64,000 nucleotides of DNA from Streptomyces sp. ADI96-02 (GCF_003846185.1 NZ_ML123034.1:2275810-2339809); one strand, 5' to 3'. Numbered from the stretch's first letter, positions 1 to 8,299 are shown. Notes: generated by a model not told the origin, from the sequence alone. Program-made: numbers and translations.

Positions 1-87
1 CCCGTATCCGCCGTATCCCCTCACGTACCCGTAACGGCTCCCGCACGGCGCGCACGATAGGGCCACATCCCCCAACTTTCCAGGCCC

Positions 88-268
88 CCGCCCACTCTCC
101 GCCCACTCTCCGCCTACTCTCTGTCCGCTCTCCGCCCGCCCTCCGGCCGCCTTCTGTCCGCCCTCCGGCCGCCCTCTGTCCGCTCTCCGCCTGCTCTCCG
201 CCCGCCCTCCGGCCGCTCTCTGCCTGCTCTCCGGCCGCTCCCGCCCTCTCCTCCCGCCCGCCGCCCGC
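88..268. repeat. Degenerate pyrimidine-rich tandem repeat
   Basis: About 180 bp are built from variants of a short unit resembling CTCTCCGCC, CCCTCCGGCCGC and CTCTGTCCG, so one strand is almost pure C and T. It lies directly upstream of the SEC-C gene. No convincing protein is encoded: the antisense frame gives only a repetitive Gly/Arg/Glu peptide. It is probably a slippage-prone spacer, although it could affect the promoter of the gene that follows. Confidence 0.6.
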
Positions 269-288
269 TCGGCAGTACCGTGTGGTTC

Positions 289-1293
289 ATGCGCCCTGAC
301 ACGCCTGCCGACCACACCACCGAAGCCGAGCGCCTGCTCCGCACCGCGGCGCGGTATCCCGAGGACCGCGAACCGCTGGTCCTCCAGGCCGCGGCCCACC
401 TGGAACTCGCCGGTGACCGCTCCCGTGCCAGCACGCTCTACGACGACCTGCTCGCCGCCCCCGACGCCTCCGTCGACCAACCGCACCTGGTGAAGGCCCT
501 CAAGGCCGCCAACCTCTGGGAGTACGGGCACGAGGCCGAAGCCCGCGCGATCATCGACGGCATCCGCGCCGCGGCCCCGCCGACCGCCGCACCCTGGCGG
601 ATCGCGGCCGAGACGCTGGAGGCGCACGACGATTTGGAGGCGGCGCACGACGCCTTCTCGACCGCGCTGACGCTGCTCCTGGTCCCGGGCGAGGAGGTCC
701 CGTACGCGACCCAGTCCCTGCTGACCGGCCGCCACCGGGTGCGCCGGCTGATGGGGCTCGACCACGACGCGTGGGACGAGCTGGCCGGCGAGCTGCACAC
801 GGCCCCGGTCCCCCTCGACGAACTCCACGACCCCCGGCGCCTGTGGTCGCTGGGCTCCTCGGACCCGGTCGAGCTCAAGGCCGAGATCGACCGCCTGCGC
901 GCGGAACTGGGCACCTACCGCGCCGCGCTGTCCCGCCCGTTCCCGGTCGCCGTGCTGCACTGGCCCGAGGACGAACTGCGCGAACTGCTCACGGCCTACC
1001 CGGCGCTGGCCGAGGAGTACCCGGACCGCGCCACACACCTGGCCCGCCTGGAAACGGCCCTGCGCGACCTGCACGCGACGGGCACGGGGAACCTGGGCAT
1101 CGTCACCGGCACGGTCCCCTCCTACGAGGCGTTCGCCGCCTCGGAAGCCGCCTCCCCGGCCACCCCGGGCCTCCTCCCCCAGTACGCCACCACCCTCGCC
1201 GCCCGAGGCCGCGCCCTCCCCTGGCCCCCGCCCCGCACGGCCCCCTGCTGGTGCGGCTCGGGCACCCCGTACGGCACCTGCCACGGCGCGTGA
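289..1293 (+). CDS. SEC-C motif-containing protein
   Basis: A protein of about 334 residues. The N-terminal two thirds are alpha-helical and TPR-like (helices rich in Ala, Leu and Glu). The extreme C-terminus reads PCWCGSGTPYGTCHG, a SEC-C zinc-binding motif (CxCGS...CH) as found at the SecA tail and on many stand-alone proteins. The biochemical role is unknown; a protein-protein or ribosome/Sec-associated role is inferred from the motif. ATG 289 is preferred over the in-frame GTG 280, because the sequence from MRPDTPAD onward looks like the family start; no strong ribosome binding site is visible. It ends before a strong terminator and looks like ordinary core sequence left of the defence island. 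Confidence 0.85.
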   Translation: MRPDTPADHTTEAERLLRTAARYPEDREPLVLQAAAHLELAGDRSRASTLYDDLLAAPDASVDQPHLVKALKAANLWEYGHEAEARAIIDGIRAAAPPTAAPWRIAAETLEAHDDLEAAHDAFSTALTLLLVPGEEVPYATQSLLTGRHRVRRLMGLDHDAWDELAGELHTAPVPLDELHDPRRLWSLGSSDPVELKAEIDRLRAELGTYRAALSRPFPVAVLHWPEDELRELLTAYPALAEEYPDRATHLARLETALRDLHATGTGNLGIVTGTVPSYEAFAASEAASPATPGLLPQYATTLAARGRALPWPPPRTAPCWCGSGTPYGTCHGA

Positions 1294-1312
1294 ACCCGGA
1301 CACGACGCCCCC

Positions 1313-1361
1313 GACCGGGAGCCCCGCACCCGGTCGGGGGCCGGGTGCGGGGCTCCCGGTC
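1313..1361 (+). terminator. Perfect 21-bp hairpin terminator
   Basis: Arms 1313-1333 and 1341-1361 are perfect inverted repeats of 21 bp around a 7-nt loop, 20 bp after the SEC-C stop codon. There is no U-tract, as is usual in Streptomyces. It insulates the SEC-C gene from the island. The remaining 227 bp to the vsr start contain no gene I can support; the promoter of vsr presumably lies there. Confidence 0.85.
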
Positions 1362-1588
1362 GTGCCGTGTGCCACGAGTTCACGTAATGACCCGCCGACG
1401 ACCGGCCATTCCCATACGATCACATTTCAACAATCGTCTCAGGGCCGACGTCCCCACACGGGCCCCGTTCGCAGTGTGCGGAGAAGCCTTCATGTCGCCC
1501 TGTCAGCCCTCGGCGGACCGGCAGGACGAGATCCCCACGGCAGGGGGAAGCAAACACCGGCCGGACAAGCCGTAGGAGACTGGGAGAG

Positions 1589-2032
1589 ATGAGCACGGCC
1601 AGACCTTCCTCTCCCGGCGTCTCGGCGCGTATGAGCCGCCAGGCGAGCCGAGACACCGCGCCCGAGGTGGCGGTGCGCAGGATCCTGCACGCCGCGGGCT
1701 ATCGCTTCCGGGTGAACGCGCGCGTGCCGACCATGCCGCGTCGAACCATCGACATCGCCTTCACCCGGGCCAAGGTGGCCGTCATGATCGACGGCTGCTT
1801 CTGGCACGGTTGCCCACTGCACGCCACGCAACCGAAGGCCAACGCACAGTGGTGGCGGGACAAACTCGATCGCAATATGGCTCGCGACCGGGAGACCACC
1901 GAGCATCTGGCCGCAGCGGGGTGGACGGTTCTGCGGTTCTGGGAGCACGAGCCGCCGGCCGCCGCCGCGGAGCTGGTGGCGGCGGCCGTGGAACAGGAAC
2001 GACGAAAGACGGACAAGGGCGGGGGCCGATGA
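1589..2032 (+). CDS. vsr: Very short patch repair (Vsr) family endonuclease
   Basis: A 147-residue protein of Vsr length. Near residue 15 it begins the family block MSRQASRDTAPEVAVRR. It keeps the core of the Vsr PD-(D/E)XK-like fold: an aspartate in RRTIDIAF, then DGCFWHGCPLH with the two family histidines, then the WWRDKLDRNMARDRETT block and a WEHE ending. Vsr enzymes nick beside T:G mismatches made by deamination of 5-methylcytosine; in defence islands they can act as the restriction nuclease. GGGAG precedes the ATG. The stop overlaps the start of the next gene (ATGA, 2029-2032), so nuclease and methyltransferase homologue are made together. This is the only clear nuclease of the island. 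Confidence 0.92.
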   Translation: MSTARPSSPGVSARMSRQASRDTAPEVAVRRILHAAGYRFRVNARVPTMPRRTIDIAFTRAKVAVMIDGCFWHGCPLHATQPKANAQWWRDKLDRNMARDRETTEHLAAAGWTVLRFWEHEPPAAAAELVAAAVEQERRKTDKGGGR

Positions 2033-2982
2033 ACAGACTGAGCTTCGTCGATGTGTGCGCGGGCGCGGGCGGGTTGGCGCTGGGGTTGGAGGGGGCGGGG
2101 TTCGACCCCGTACTGCTCCTCGACAAGAAGCAGGTGGCCTGCGAGACCCTCCGGCTCAACCGGCCGTCGTGGAATGTCCTGGAGATGGATCTTCTGGACT
2201 TCGATCCGGCCGAGCACCAGCACACCTACGACGTGGACCTTCTCTCTGCCGGGCTGCCCCGGGTCAAGTCCAGCGCGACGGTGGCGCGAGCGGAGACGGA
2301 GGAGGAGCTGCGGCTGCTGGAGGCCGCGGTACTGCTCGCGCACTCCATCCAGCCCCGCGCACTGCTCATCGAGAACGTTCCGGGGCTGGTGGACTCCCCG
2401 AACTTCGAGAGCGTGCGGGAGTTCATCCGCAAGGAGCTCGAACATCTCGGCTACGGCTTCCGCTGGTTCGTCCTGAACGCCGCCGACTTCGGTGTTCCGC
2501 AGGATCGCCGGCAGGGGGTGCTCGTCGCGCTGAAGGAGCAGTACTTCGACGCGTTCGCCCCGCCGGTTCCGACGGTCACCGAGCACGTCCCGGTGGGACG
2601 GGCGCTGCGCCGGTCCATGGCCGCCCGCGGTTGGCCCGGGACGGACGTCTGGGCGGCGCAGGCCCTGCATGTCGCTCCGACTCTGGTGGGCGGCTCGGAC
2701 AACCGAGGAGGCGCGGACCTGGGGCCGACGGGGTCGAAGAAGGCGTGGGAACGGATGAGGGTCAACGGCGGGGCCTTGGCCGATGAGGTTCCGGGGCCGG
2801 ACGACGCCGAATCGGGAATGATCAAACTCACGGACGCGCAGACGGCTCTCCTGCAGGCGTTTCCCCAGGAGTGGCAGTTCGCCGGGAAGAAGACCGCTCG
2901 CTACCGGCAGATCGGGCACGCCTCTCCGCCGCCGGTCGGAACGGCTCTCGGAATGGCCGTCGCCACCGCCCTGAAGAGCTGA
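2029..2982 (+). CDS. DNA cytosine-5 methyltransferase homologue lacking the catalytic cysteine
   Basis: A 317-residue protein with the C5-MTase motif order. Motif I is FVDVCAGAGGLALGL, motif VI ALLIENVPGL, motif VIII FGVPQDRRQGVLVAL and motif X QIGHASPPPVGTALG. Motif IV, normally GxPCQ with the nucleophilic Cys, reads LSAGLPRVKSS, so Arg78 (codon 2260-2262) stands where Cys is needed. The flanking sequence is intact, which argues against a frameshift. Known chemistry requires that Cys, so the protein is predicted not to methylate cytosine by the standard mechanism. It may be a DNA-binding or regulatory partner of the intact enzyme encoded 70 bp downstream, or a modification sensor. The start ATG overlaps the vsr stop. 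Confidence 0.85.
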   Translation: MNRLSFVDVCAGAGGLALGLEGAGFDPVLLLDKKQVACETLRLNRPSWNVLEMDLLDFDPAEHQHTYDVDLLSAGLPRVKSSATVARAETEEELRLLEAAVLLAHSIQPRALLIENVPGLVDSPNFESVREFIRKELEHLGYGFRWFVLNAADFGVPQDRRQGVLVALKEQYFDAFAPPVPTVTEHVPVGRALRRSMAARGWPGTDVWAAQALHVAPTLVGGSDNRGGADLGPTGSKKAWERMRVNGGALADEVPGPDDAESGMIKLTDAQTALLQAFPQEWQFAGKKTARYRQIGHASPPPVGTALGMAVATALKS

Positions 2983-3038
2983 TCCACGGGCGGGCTGCGG
3001 TCCCTGTCGGGATCGGAATGAGTGATCTGATCGCCGGC

Positions 3039-3044
3039 TACACT
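3039..3044 (+). promoter_or_regulatory. Possible -10 element giving a leaderless methyltransferase mRNA
   Basis: TACACT lies 8 bp before the ATG at 3053. If used as a -10 hexamer, transcription would begin at or within about two bases of the start codon. No clear ribosome binding site precedes this ATG, which fits a leaderless message, common in Streptomyces. No good -35 match is visible, so this is tentative. Confidence 0.35.
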
Positions 3045-3052
3045 TACCCACC

Positions 3053-4369
3053 ATGACCCACCCCTCTCCCCCTTCACTTCCCCCTGCGAAATTCGGGATC
3101 GTCGATCTCTTCGCAGGGCCCGGCGGCCTCGACATCGCCGCCACGATCATGAAGGACGAGGGCGTCGAGAGCATCGGCGTCGAATGGGACGACGCCACGC
3201 GTGCCACGCGTGCTGCGGCCGGCCTCCTGACGACCGAGGTGAAGGACGTCGCCGCGCTGGGCCCGTGCGACCCGTCGGTCGTCGAAGCGACCGTGCTCAC
3301 CGGCGGTCCCCCCTGCCAGTCGTTCTCCGTGGCGGGAAGCCGCAAGGGTCATCAGGCTCTGGACGATGTGCTGCGCCTGGCCACGCGGTTGGCGGACCAC
3401 GAGGACGAGGCTTCGTTCGATGTGGCCTGGAAAGAGGTCAAGACCGAGACCGACGCGATGGCGGACGACCGGACCGGGTTCGTGCTGCAGCCGCTGCGCT
3501 GGATCATGGAGGCGAAGCTCAAGCGCCGCAGGCCGTACGAGGTGGTCGTGCTGGAACAGGTGCCCACCGTGCTGCCGGTGTGGAAGCACTTCGTGGACAT
3601 CCTCCGGAGGACGGGCTACGCCGCCGAGGCACACGTGCTGCACACCGAGGATTTCGGCGTCCCGCAGACGCGGCGCAGGGCGGTACTGATCGCCCAGTTC
3701 GACCCGCAGAACGTGCACCGCAAGGTCCGCTTCCCGGAGGCGACGCACCAGCGGTACCGGAAGGGCGCCGAACGACTGCACCCCAGGGAAGACCACCATG
3801 AGGGGTCATTGTTCGATGACATAAAGCCGTGGGTGTCCATGGGCGACGCGCTCGGCGCCACGCGGACGACCGACTTCGTCATGGTCTCCAACTACGGATC
3901 CGGCGGCGACCCCAAGAACCGCGGACGCCGGGAGTCCGGGGAGCCCGCCCCGACGATCACCGGCAAGGTGCGCCGCAACCGGCTCTACCGTCTGCGGAAG
4001 GACGACTCGGGCGAGATCGTGATCAGGCACGAGGACGAGCTCGATCGCCTCTCCTCCCAGGAGGCCGGCCTTCTCCAGTCCTTTCCCGCCGCGTACCCCT
4101 GGCGCTCCACCGACGTGGCCCAGCAGATCGGCAACGCCATCCCGCCACGCCTGTCGCTGCACATCCTGAGCATGGCACTGCTGCGCGAACCGCCGCAGCA
4201 CAAGTGGTACACGCTGCTGGAGGAGTGGCTGCCGCCGACGCCGCCGCAGTGGGCAGCCGCGCCGCCGGCCACCGTTCGGCGGGGCGCGCCTCAGACCTCG
4301 CCGCCGGTCTCCTCCTCGGTGCCCGTCCGTCCCCGTACCGGGGCTCCGGCGAAGAGTTCGGCGAAGTGA
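3053..4369 (+). CDS. DNA cytosine-5 methyltransferase (catalytic Cys present)
   Basis: A 438-residue C5-MTase. Motif I is IVDLFAGPGGLD. Motif IV is LTGGPPCQSFSVAG with Cys88 as nucleophile. Motif VI reads VVVLEQVPTV: Glu168 is kept but the usual ENV is EQV. Motif VIII is FGVPQTRRRAVLIA and motif X QQIGNAIPPRLSLHIL. A variable target-recognition region lies between VIII and X (roughly residues 210-340). It should transfer a methyl group from S-adenosylmethionine to C5 of cytosine in an unknown sequence, protecting self DNA. It is separated from the preceding gene by 70 bp and may have its own leaderless promoter. Its 3' end overlaps the convergent gene at 4291-5208 by 79 bp; the Pro/Ser-rich tail looks unstructured. 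Confidence 0.92.
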   Translation: MTHPSPPSLPPAKFGIVDLFAGPGGLDIAATIMKDEGVESIGVEWDDATRATRAAAGLLTTEVKDVAALGPCDPSVVEATVLTGGPPCQSFSVAGSRKGHQALDDVLRLATRLADHEDEASFDVAWKEVKTETDAMADDRTGFVLQPLRWIMEAKLKRRRPYEVVVLEQVPTVLPVWKHFVDILRRTGYAAEAHVLHTEDFGVPQTRRRAVLIAQFDPQNVHRKVRFPEATHQRYRKGAERLHPREDHHEGSLFDDIKPWVSMGDALGATRTTDFVMVSNYGSGGDPKNRGRRESGEPAPTITGKVRRNRLYRLRKDDSGEIVIRHEDELDRLSSQEAGLLQSFPAAYPWRSTDVAQQIGNAIPPRLSLHILSMALLREPPQHKWYTLLEEWLPPTPPQWAAAPPATVRRGAPQTSPPVSSSVPVRPRTGAPAKSSAK

Positions 4370-5208
4370 TCGACGAGCGCGTCCACCGATCGCTCCGGAG
4401 CCTTCTCCTCGTACGGCCCCACGGGCAGGTCCCTGCGCGGCACGGCCGGAGCTGACTCCGCCGACTCGACCCACTCCAGCGAGGGTCGACCGTCCCGCTC
4501 CGCGTCCGGAGCGAGGACGTCGTACATGAGGGTCGCGGCGGAGGCGTTGACCGCTGCCGCCAGCGCGTTCGCCTCCCGACCGGTCGTCACCGTCCCCCGC
4601 TCCAGCAGGCGCACCATCGCCTGCGCGGTGGGCCGATGGTCGATCACGTCCATGCGCAACGCGGTGTTCAGCATGTCCTGGTTGCCGCACACGGTGACGA
4701 CGGGTGCGTAGTCGGGTCCGTTGCGGAACAGTTCGGCCGTCCACCACAGCCGGGCGAACGCCTGCTTGTACGCCGGACCCCGAAACCGGTCGACGGCGAC
4801 CTTCGGCGGGCCGCTGCTCTCCTCCTGCTTCTTCCTCGGCTCCGAAAGGTGGCGCCAGACCACGTAGTCGGGCGCCACCCCGAGGGCCAGGTAGTTCCAG
4901 AACCTGCGGTCGGCCGCCTCCCGTCGGGTGAGCCGGAGCGCCGCGTGCAGCCGGGGTGCGAGCCAGGCGTCGGCAGTCGTGGGTCTGTCGTCCCGGAACT
5001 CGTACATCGCGTCATCGATCAGCGCGCGCACCGGGTCCAGTTCCGCACGGCTCTCGCCCTCGTACGGCAGCGGTTCGGTGATCCTGTTGAGCGCTATGGC
5101 CGGTACGTCCTCCTTACCGGTGAGCAGCCCCTCGGTGAGGTACTGGGCCGCGTTGAGGTCGGCGAGCAACGCCAGGCGCTCCGGATGGAAGTTCGGCTTG
5201 TCGGTCAT
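4291..5208 (-). CDS. Unknown island protein, DUF6339-like
   Basis: A 305-residue soluble protein with no signal peptide or membrane segment. It starts MTDKPNFHPERLALL and contains an aromatic stretch RRFWNYLALG at about residues 110-119, followed by YVVWRHL. This pattern recalls DUF6339, a family I associate with similar loci; the assignment is from memory. No nuclease, methylase or ATPase motif was found. Its ATG overlaps the stop of the upstream gene (5205-5208), the last link of a three-gene minus-strand operon. The 3' end overlaps the convergent methyltransferase gene. The partners suggest a role with the GHKL ATPase, but its function is unknown. Confidence 0.8.
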   Translation of the reverse strand: MTDKPNFHPERLALLADLNAAQYLTEGLLTGKEDVPAIALNRITEPLPYEGESRAELDPVRALIDDAMYEFRDDRPTTADAWLAPRLHAALRLTRREAADRRFWNYLALGVAPDYVVWRHLSEPRKKQEESSGPPKVAVDRFRGPAYKQAFARLWWTAELFRNGPDYAPVVTVCGNQDMLNTALRMDVIDHRPTAQAMVRLLERGTVTTGREANALAAAVNASAATLMYDVLAPDAERDGRPSLEWVESAESAPAVPRRDLPVGPYEEKAPERSVDALVDHFAELFAGAPVRGRTGTEEETGGEV

Positions 5209-6197
5209 GCGTCGGTCCCCCGGTGGATGCTCTCCAGGCCACGGATGGTGGTGCTCAGCGCCTTGGGCACGTCCGCCCTGCGCGTGGCGGCGTAATGGAT
5301 ACGCGGTTGGAGGTCCGTCCACCCGGACGTTCCGGTCCGGCGACGGTGGACCTCCCCCAGGGCGTCCTCCACCGAAAGGTCCGGCACGACGTCGGGCAAC
5401 ATCTCGCGCAGCACCTCGCCCCGCCAGTCGCGGGGGAACAACGGCGTTCCGTCCTCCTCGGTCTCCAGATCCCCGACAGCGGTGTGGAAGACGGCCGTCC
5501 ACACGTCCGTGCACATCTGGGCGAGGAGCAGGTCCCGTACCAGGTTGTCGATCGAGGTGCCGTTGCCACCGACCAGATCGGTGACGCCCTCGAAGTCCGT
5601 GTTGATATGGACGACGGGGAGGTCGCCGGACGTGTCCACCGCCCAGGGCACCTCGTGAAAGCGGCGCAGCCACTGCGGACCCTCGCGGAAACCGACTTCG
5701 ACGACGTCCAGTTCCCGGTCGCGCAGCGGGACGTCGGCCTTCAGATCGACGATCCAGTCCTTGGTCGAAACGGCGATCTCCCGCCCCGGCACTCCATCGA
5801 CGGTGGCGACGACGTGTGCGGACATCGTGACCCGGTCCAAGTGGTCCGCACGCCACAGGTCGACGTGTCCCACCCACTGCCGACCGCTCTCCTCGCCGCG
5901 CGCGAGCACGGCCGTGACGCGCGTGTTGGTGGCGCCCTCACTCAGTACGACGGCGACCATCAGGTCGTTCCAGGGGCTGTCGGGGGATGTCGCCCTGCCC
6001 GGCACGGTGACCGACACCTTCATGCGGAGCCACTCCCAGTCGTCCCGCTCCGCCACCCCGGGGGCCACCACCTGTTCGACGGCGGAGAACGCACTGGTCT
6101 CGAGGGGTTCCCTGACGTCGTCGGGGCCCCGAAGCTCGACGGCGGTGACCCGGAGCGCGACCACGCCGAGAAGTCGCTGGTAGGGAAAGGCCCTCAT
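5205..6197 (-). CDS. Unknown protein between GHKL ATPase and DUF6339-like protein
   Basis: A 330-residue soluble protein with no motif I recognise. It begins MRAFPYQRLLGVVALRV, is rich in beta-type alternation in its first 200 residues, and ends with a Trp/Arg-containing region (GWTDLQPRIHYAATRR). Both ends overlap neighbouring genes by 4 nt (6194-6197 and 5205-5208), so it is almost certainly made in fixed proportion with them and is a dedicated component of the same system. No catalytic residues typical of PD-(D/E)XK, HNH or PLD nucleases stand out. It may be an adaptor or a diverged domain; structure prediction would be the best guide. Confidence 0.85.
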   Translation of the reverse strand: MRAFPYQRLLGVVALRVTAVELRGPDDVREPLETSAFSAVEQVVAPGVAERDDWEWLRMKVSVTVPGRATSPDSPWNDLMVAVVLSEGATNTRVTAVLARGEESGRQWVGHVDLWRADHLDRVTMSAHVVATVDGVPGREIAVSTKDWIVDLKADVPLRDRELDVVEVGFREGPQWLRRFHEVPWAVDTSGDLPVVHINTDFEGVTDLVGGNGTSIDNLVRDLLLAQMCTDVWTAVFHTAVGDLETEEDGTPLFPRDWRGEVLREMLPDVVPDLSVEDALGEVHRRRTGTSGWTDLQPRIHYAATRRADVPKALSTTIRGLESIHRGTDA

Positions 6198-8299
6198 GCC
6201 TGGGCCCCCTTGTCCGTGCGCAGGTCGAGGACGAGTCCGCTGAACAGGGCTCGTACCGGATGGGTGGATACGTCGGTGGTCCCGCGGAAGGTGGCGGTGC
6301 GCGAGCCGGGGGCGAAGCGGATCACACCGTCGACGATCTCGCAGTTGTGCACGGCGACGAGCTCCGACCACGCCAGAACGGGTCGAGGACCGGAGCGCAC
6401 GTCCAGCTTGGCCACCGGTGCGGCTCGCCAGGAGTCTCCCCCGGCGGGAATCCTCACTTCGGCCGTGACGCACCACGCGCCGCCGCCGTCGATCCGGGCG
6501 TCGAGCTCTGCCAGTGCCGGTGGGCTCGACGCCGGCGTGGGCCGGGCCGTCCTGCGTCCCCCCACGGAAAGGCGCTTGCGCAGGCGCTCCGGCCCGCCCT
6601 TGCGATTCTTTCTCGGGAGGGCCACCAGAGCGCGCACGGCCTTGTTCGTCTCGCTCGTGAGCGCACCGATGCGTCGATACGCGGACGGCGAGTAGAGCAT
6701 GCGCAGTTCCTCCGTCTGCCCCCACTTGTCGTGCTCGGGCGGTTCGGCCGCCCGCAGGAACGCCTCGGCCTCGTCCGCGAAGGGAGCGTCGTCGCCCGCT
6801 GCCCTGCCGGCGAGCAGCACGGCCTGGAAGGGGTTGGTGCCGACCGGAAGGCCGGGGACCCAACCGACCTTGACGGTCATGCGGTTGCCGCGCATCGTCG
6901 TCACCCTGTTCGACTTTCCGTCGTCCCCGTCCTCCGCCTCCGTGACCAGCACGACCGCCCGGTGCTCGCCACCGCTCCCGCGACCGGAGCGTCCCGGCAC
7001 GACCAGCGGGACGGTCGCCATCGCCACCTGCCCCGACTCCGTCATCTTCTCGACGGTCGTTCCGTCCAGGAACGCCTGCAAGGCCCGCGTCCGTGAGGGC
7101 TGCGTGACACGCGGATCGACTCTCGTCTCGGAAAGAATCTCCACACCGTTGCGGAATGTCCTCACGGACGCCTCCAGCAGGGGCCGTTGACCGCCTCCGC
7201 CGGTCATGGCCGCCCAGAAGTTCCGGCCGAGAGCCTCCAGAAGGCGATAGTGCATGCGGTGCACGCTGTCGTCGTCCTCGACGTCCTCGTTGCTGTCGGT
7301 CCCTTCCACGAGACTGGCCACATCGTGCGCGCCGACGATGAGGAAGGAGGTACCGGGCTCGGCGCTCTCCCGGGTGAGGTGCAGACGCTCGACACTCTCC
7401 TCGTCGGCCCACCACGAGCGCGCCACGTGCAGGTCCTCCGCGTCAGGGTCCGGCCTTCCGAACCACGCGGGACCGGCCCAGGCCCGTCCGCCCACCCTGC
7501 GCCAGGGGAGGTCGAGTCGGCCGATGAGCCTCCGCTCGGTCCGCCCCTCGTGCGGCTCCGACAGAGTGGAGTTCATGAGGACCAGCCCGAGGCGGCTGGT
7601 CGCCCAGAGCGTCGCCTTCCCCAGGCCGTAGGAGCCACCGGCGGCGTTCACCGACTTCTGACTGTCCAGCTGGCGCCGTACGACCGCGGCGAAACGTCCC
7701 GTCTCGTAGTCGTCGCCGGTCAGACCGGAGGCGTTGTAGTCGTCGATACGGAGGAGAACCAGGCGGTCCCGCTCGTACATGTCGCTCAGACCGGCCGCGA
7801 TCATGCGTCCGACCTTCTGGTCCTGCTGCGCCGCCGCCTCGTAGTGCGGCAGCAGGTCGTCCCAGCGGATCTCGTCGCGAAACCGGGCCAGGGCCTCACC
7901 GGAGAGTTCGTGCAGCGTGTAGCGGACCCGGACCGGCTGGGCGAGGTCCAGGCGTTCGTCGAGGCTGTTCTGGGTCGCCTCGCGCGCCAGGACACCGACG
8001 TCCGCCTCGAAGGCGAAGGCAGCAGCGTTCCCGAACTCCCTTCCCCCGTCCGCGTGTCCCGGGCGGTGGTACCAGGAGATCGGCAGGCCGGCCAAGGTGT
8101 CGGCGGTACGGGTGTGGATCGTCCCCAGATCCGTACCGAGCGCTTCGGCGATCCTGTTGATCGTCTCCTCTCGCGGAGTCGCCCTGCCGGTGATCCAGGC
8201 GGAGACCGCGGCCCTCGTCAGTCCGATTCGCTGGGCGAGATCGGCCTGGCTCATGCCCGACTGCTTCAGCTGTCGGGCGAGCCAGGGACCGAAGTCCAT
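6194..8299 (-). CDS. XRE helix-turn-helix fused to a GHKL-like ATPase
   Basis: About 701 residues. Residues 1-60 form an XRE/Cro helix-turn-helix (MSQADLAQRIGLTRAAVSAW). A GHKL-type ATPase follows: N-box AREATQNSLDER, a G1-like RIDDYNASGL, and a G2-like lid GGSYGLGKATLW. The remaining 450 residues include further beta-rich segments of unknown function. GHKL ATPases of the MutL/MORC kind occur in restriction-like operons with Vsr and C5 methyltransferases (work of Iyer, Abhiman and Aravind). The HTH may autoregulate the divergent promoters at 8321-8928 or recognise DNA directly. Start choice is uncertain: GTG 8320 and ATG 8317 are also in frame, but GAGGAG lies too close to them; MDFGPWLARQL at 8299 looks like the natural start. 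It heads a coupled operon. Confidence 0.85.
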   Translation of the reverse strand: MDFGPWLARQLKQSGMSQADLAQRIGLTRAAVSAWITGRATPREETINRIAEALGTDLGTIHTRTADTLAGLPISWYHRPGHADGGREFGNAAAFAFEADVGVLAREATQNSLDERLDLAQPVRVRYTLHELSGEALARFRDEIRWDDLLPHYEAAAQQDQKVGRMIAAGLSDMYERDRLVLLRIDDYNASGLTGDDYETGRFAAVVRRQLDSQKSVNAAGGSYGLGKATLWATSRLGLVLMNSTLSEPHEGRTERRLIGRLDLPWRRVGGRAWAGPAWFGRPDPDAEDLHVARSWWADEESVERLHLTRESAEPGTSFLIVGAHDVASLVEGTDSNEDVEDDDSVHRMHYRLLEALGRNFWAAMTGGGGQRPLLEASVRTFRNGVEILSETRVDPRVTQPSRTRALQAFLDGTTVEKMTESGQVAMATVPLVVPGRSGRGSGGEHRAVVLVTEAEDGDDGKSNRVTTMRGNRMTVKVGWVPGLPVGTNPFQAVLLAGRAAGDDAPFADEAEAFLRAAEPPEHDKWGQTEELRMLYSPSAYRRIGALTSETNKAVRALVALPRKNRKGGPERLRKRLSVGGRRTARPTPASSPPALAELDARIDGGGAWCVTAEVRIPAGGDSWRAAPVAKLDVRSGPRPVLAWSELVAVHNCEIVDGVIRFAPGSRTATFRGTTDVSTHPVRALFSGLVLDLRTDKGAQA

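Noticed and set aside
1345..1575. 76-codon ORF before vsr
   Set aside because: It starts inside the terminator, has no ribosome binding site or recognisable sequence, and is likely a chance frame.
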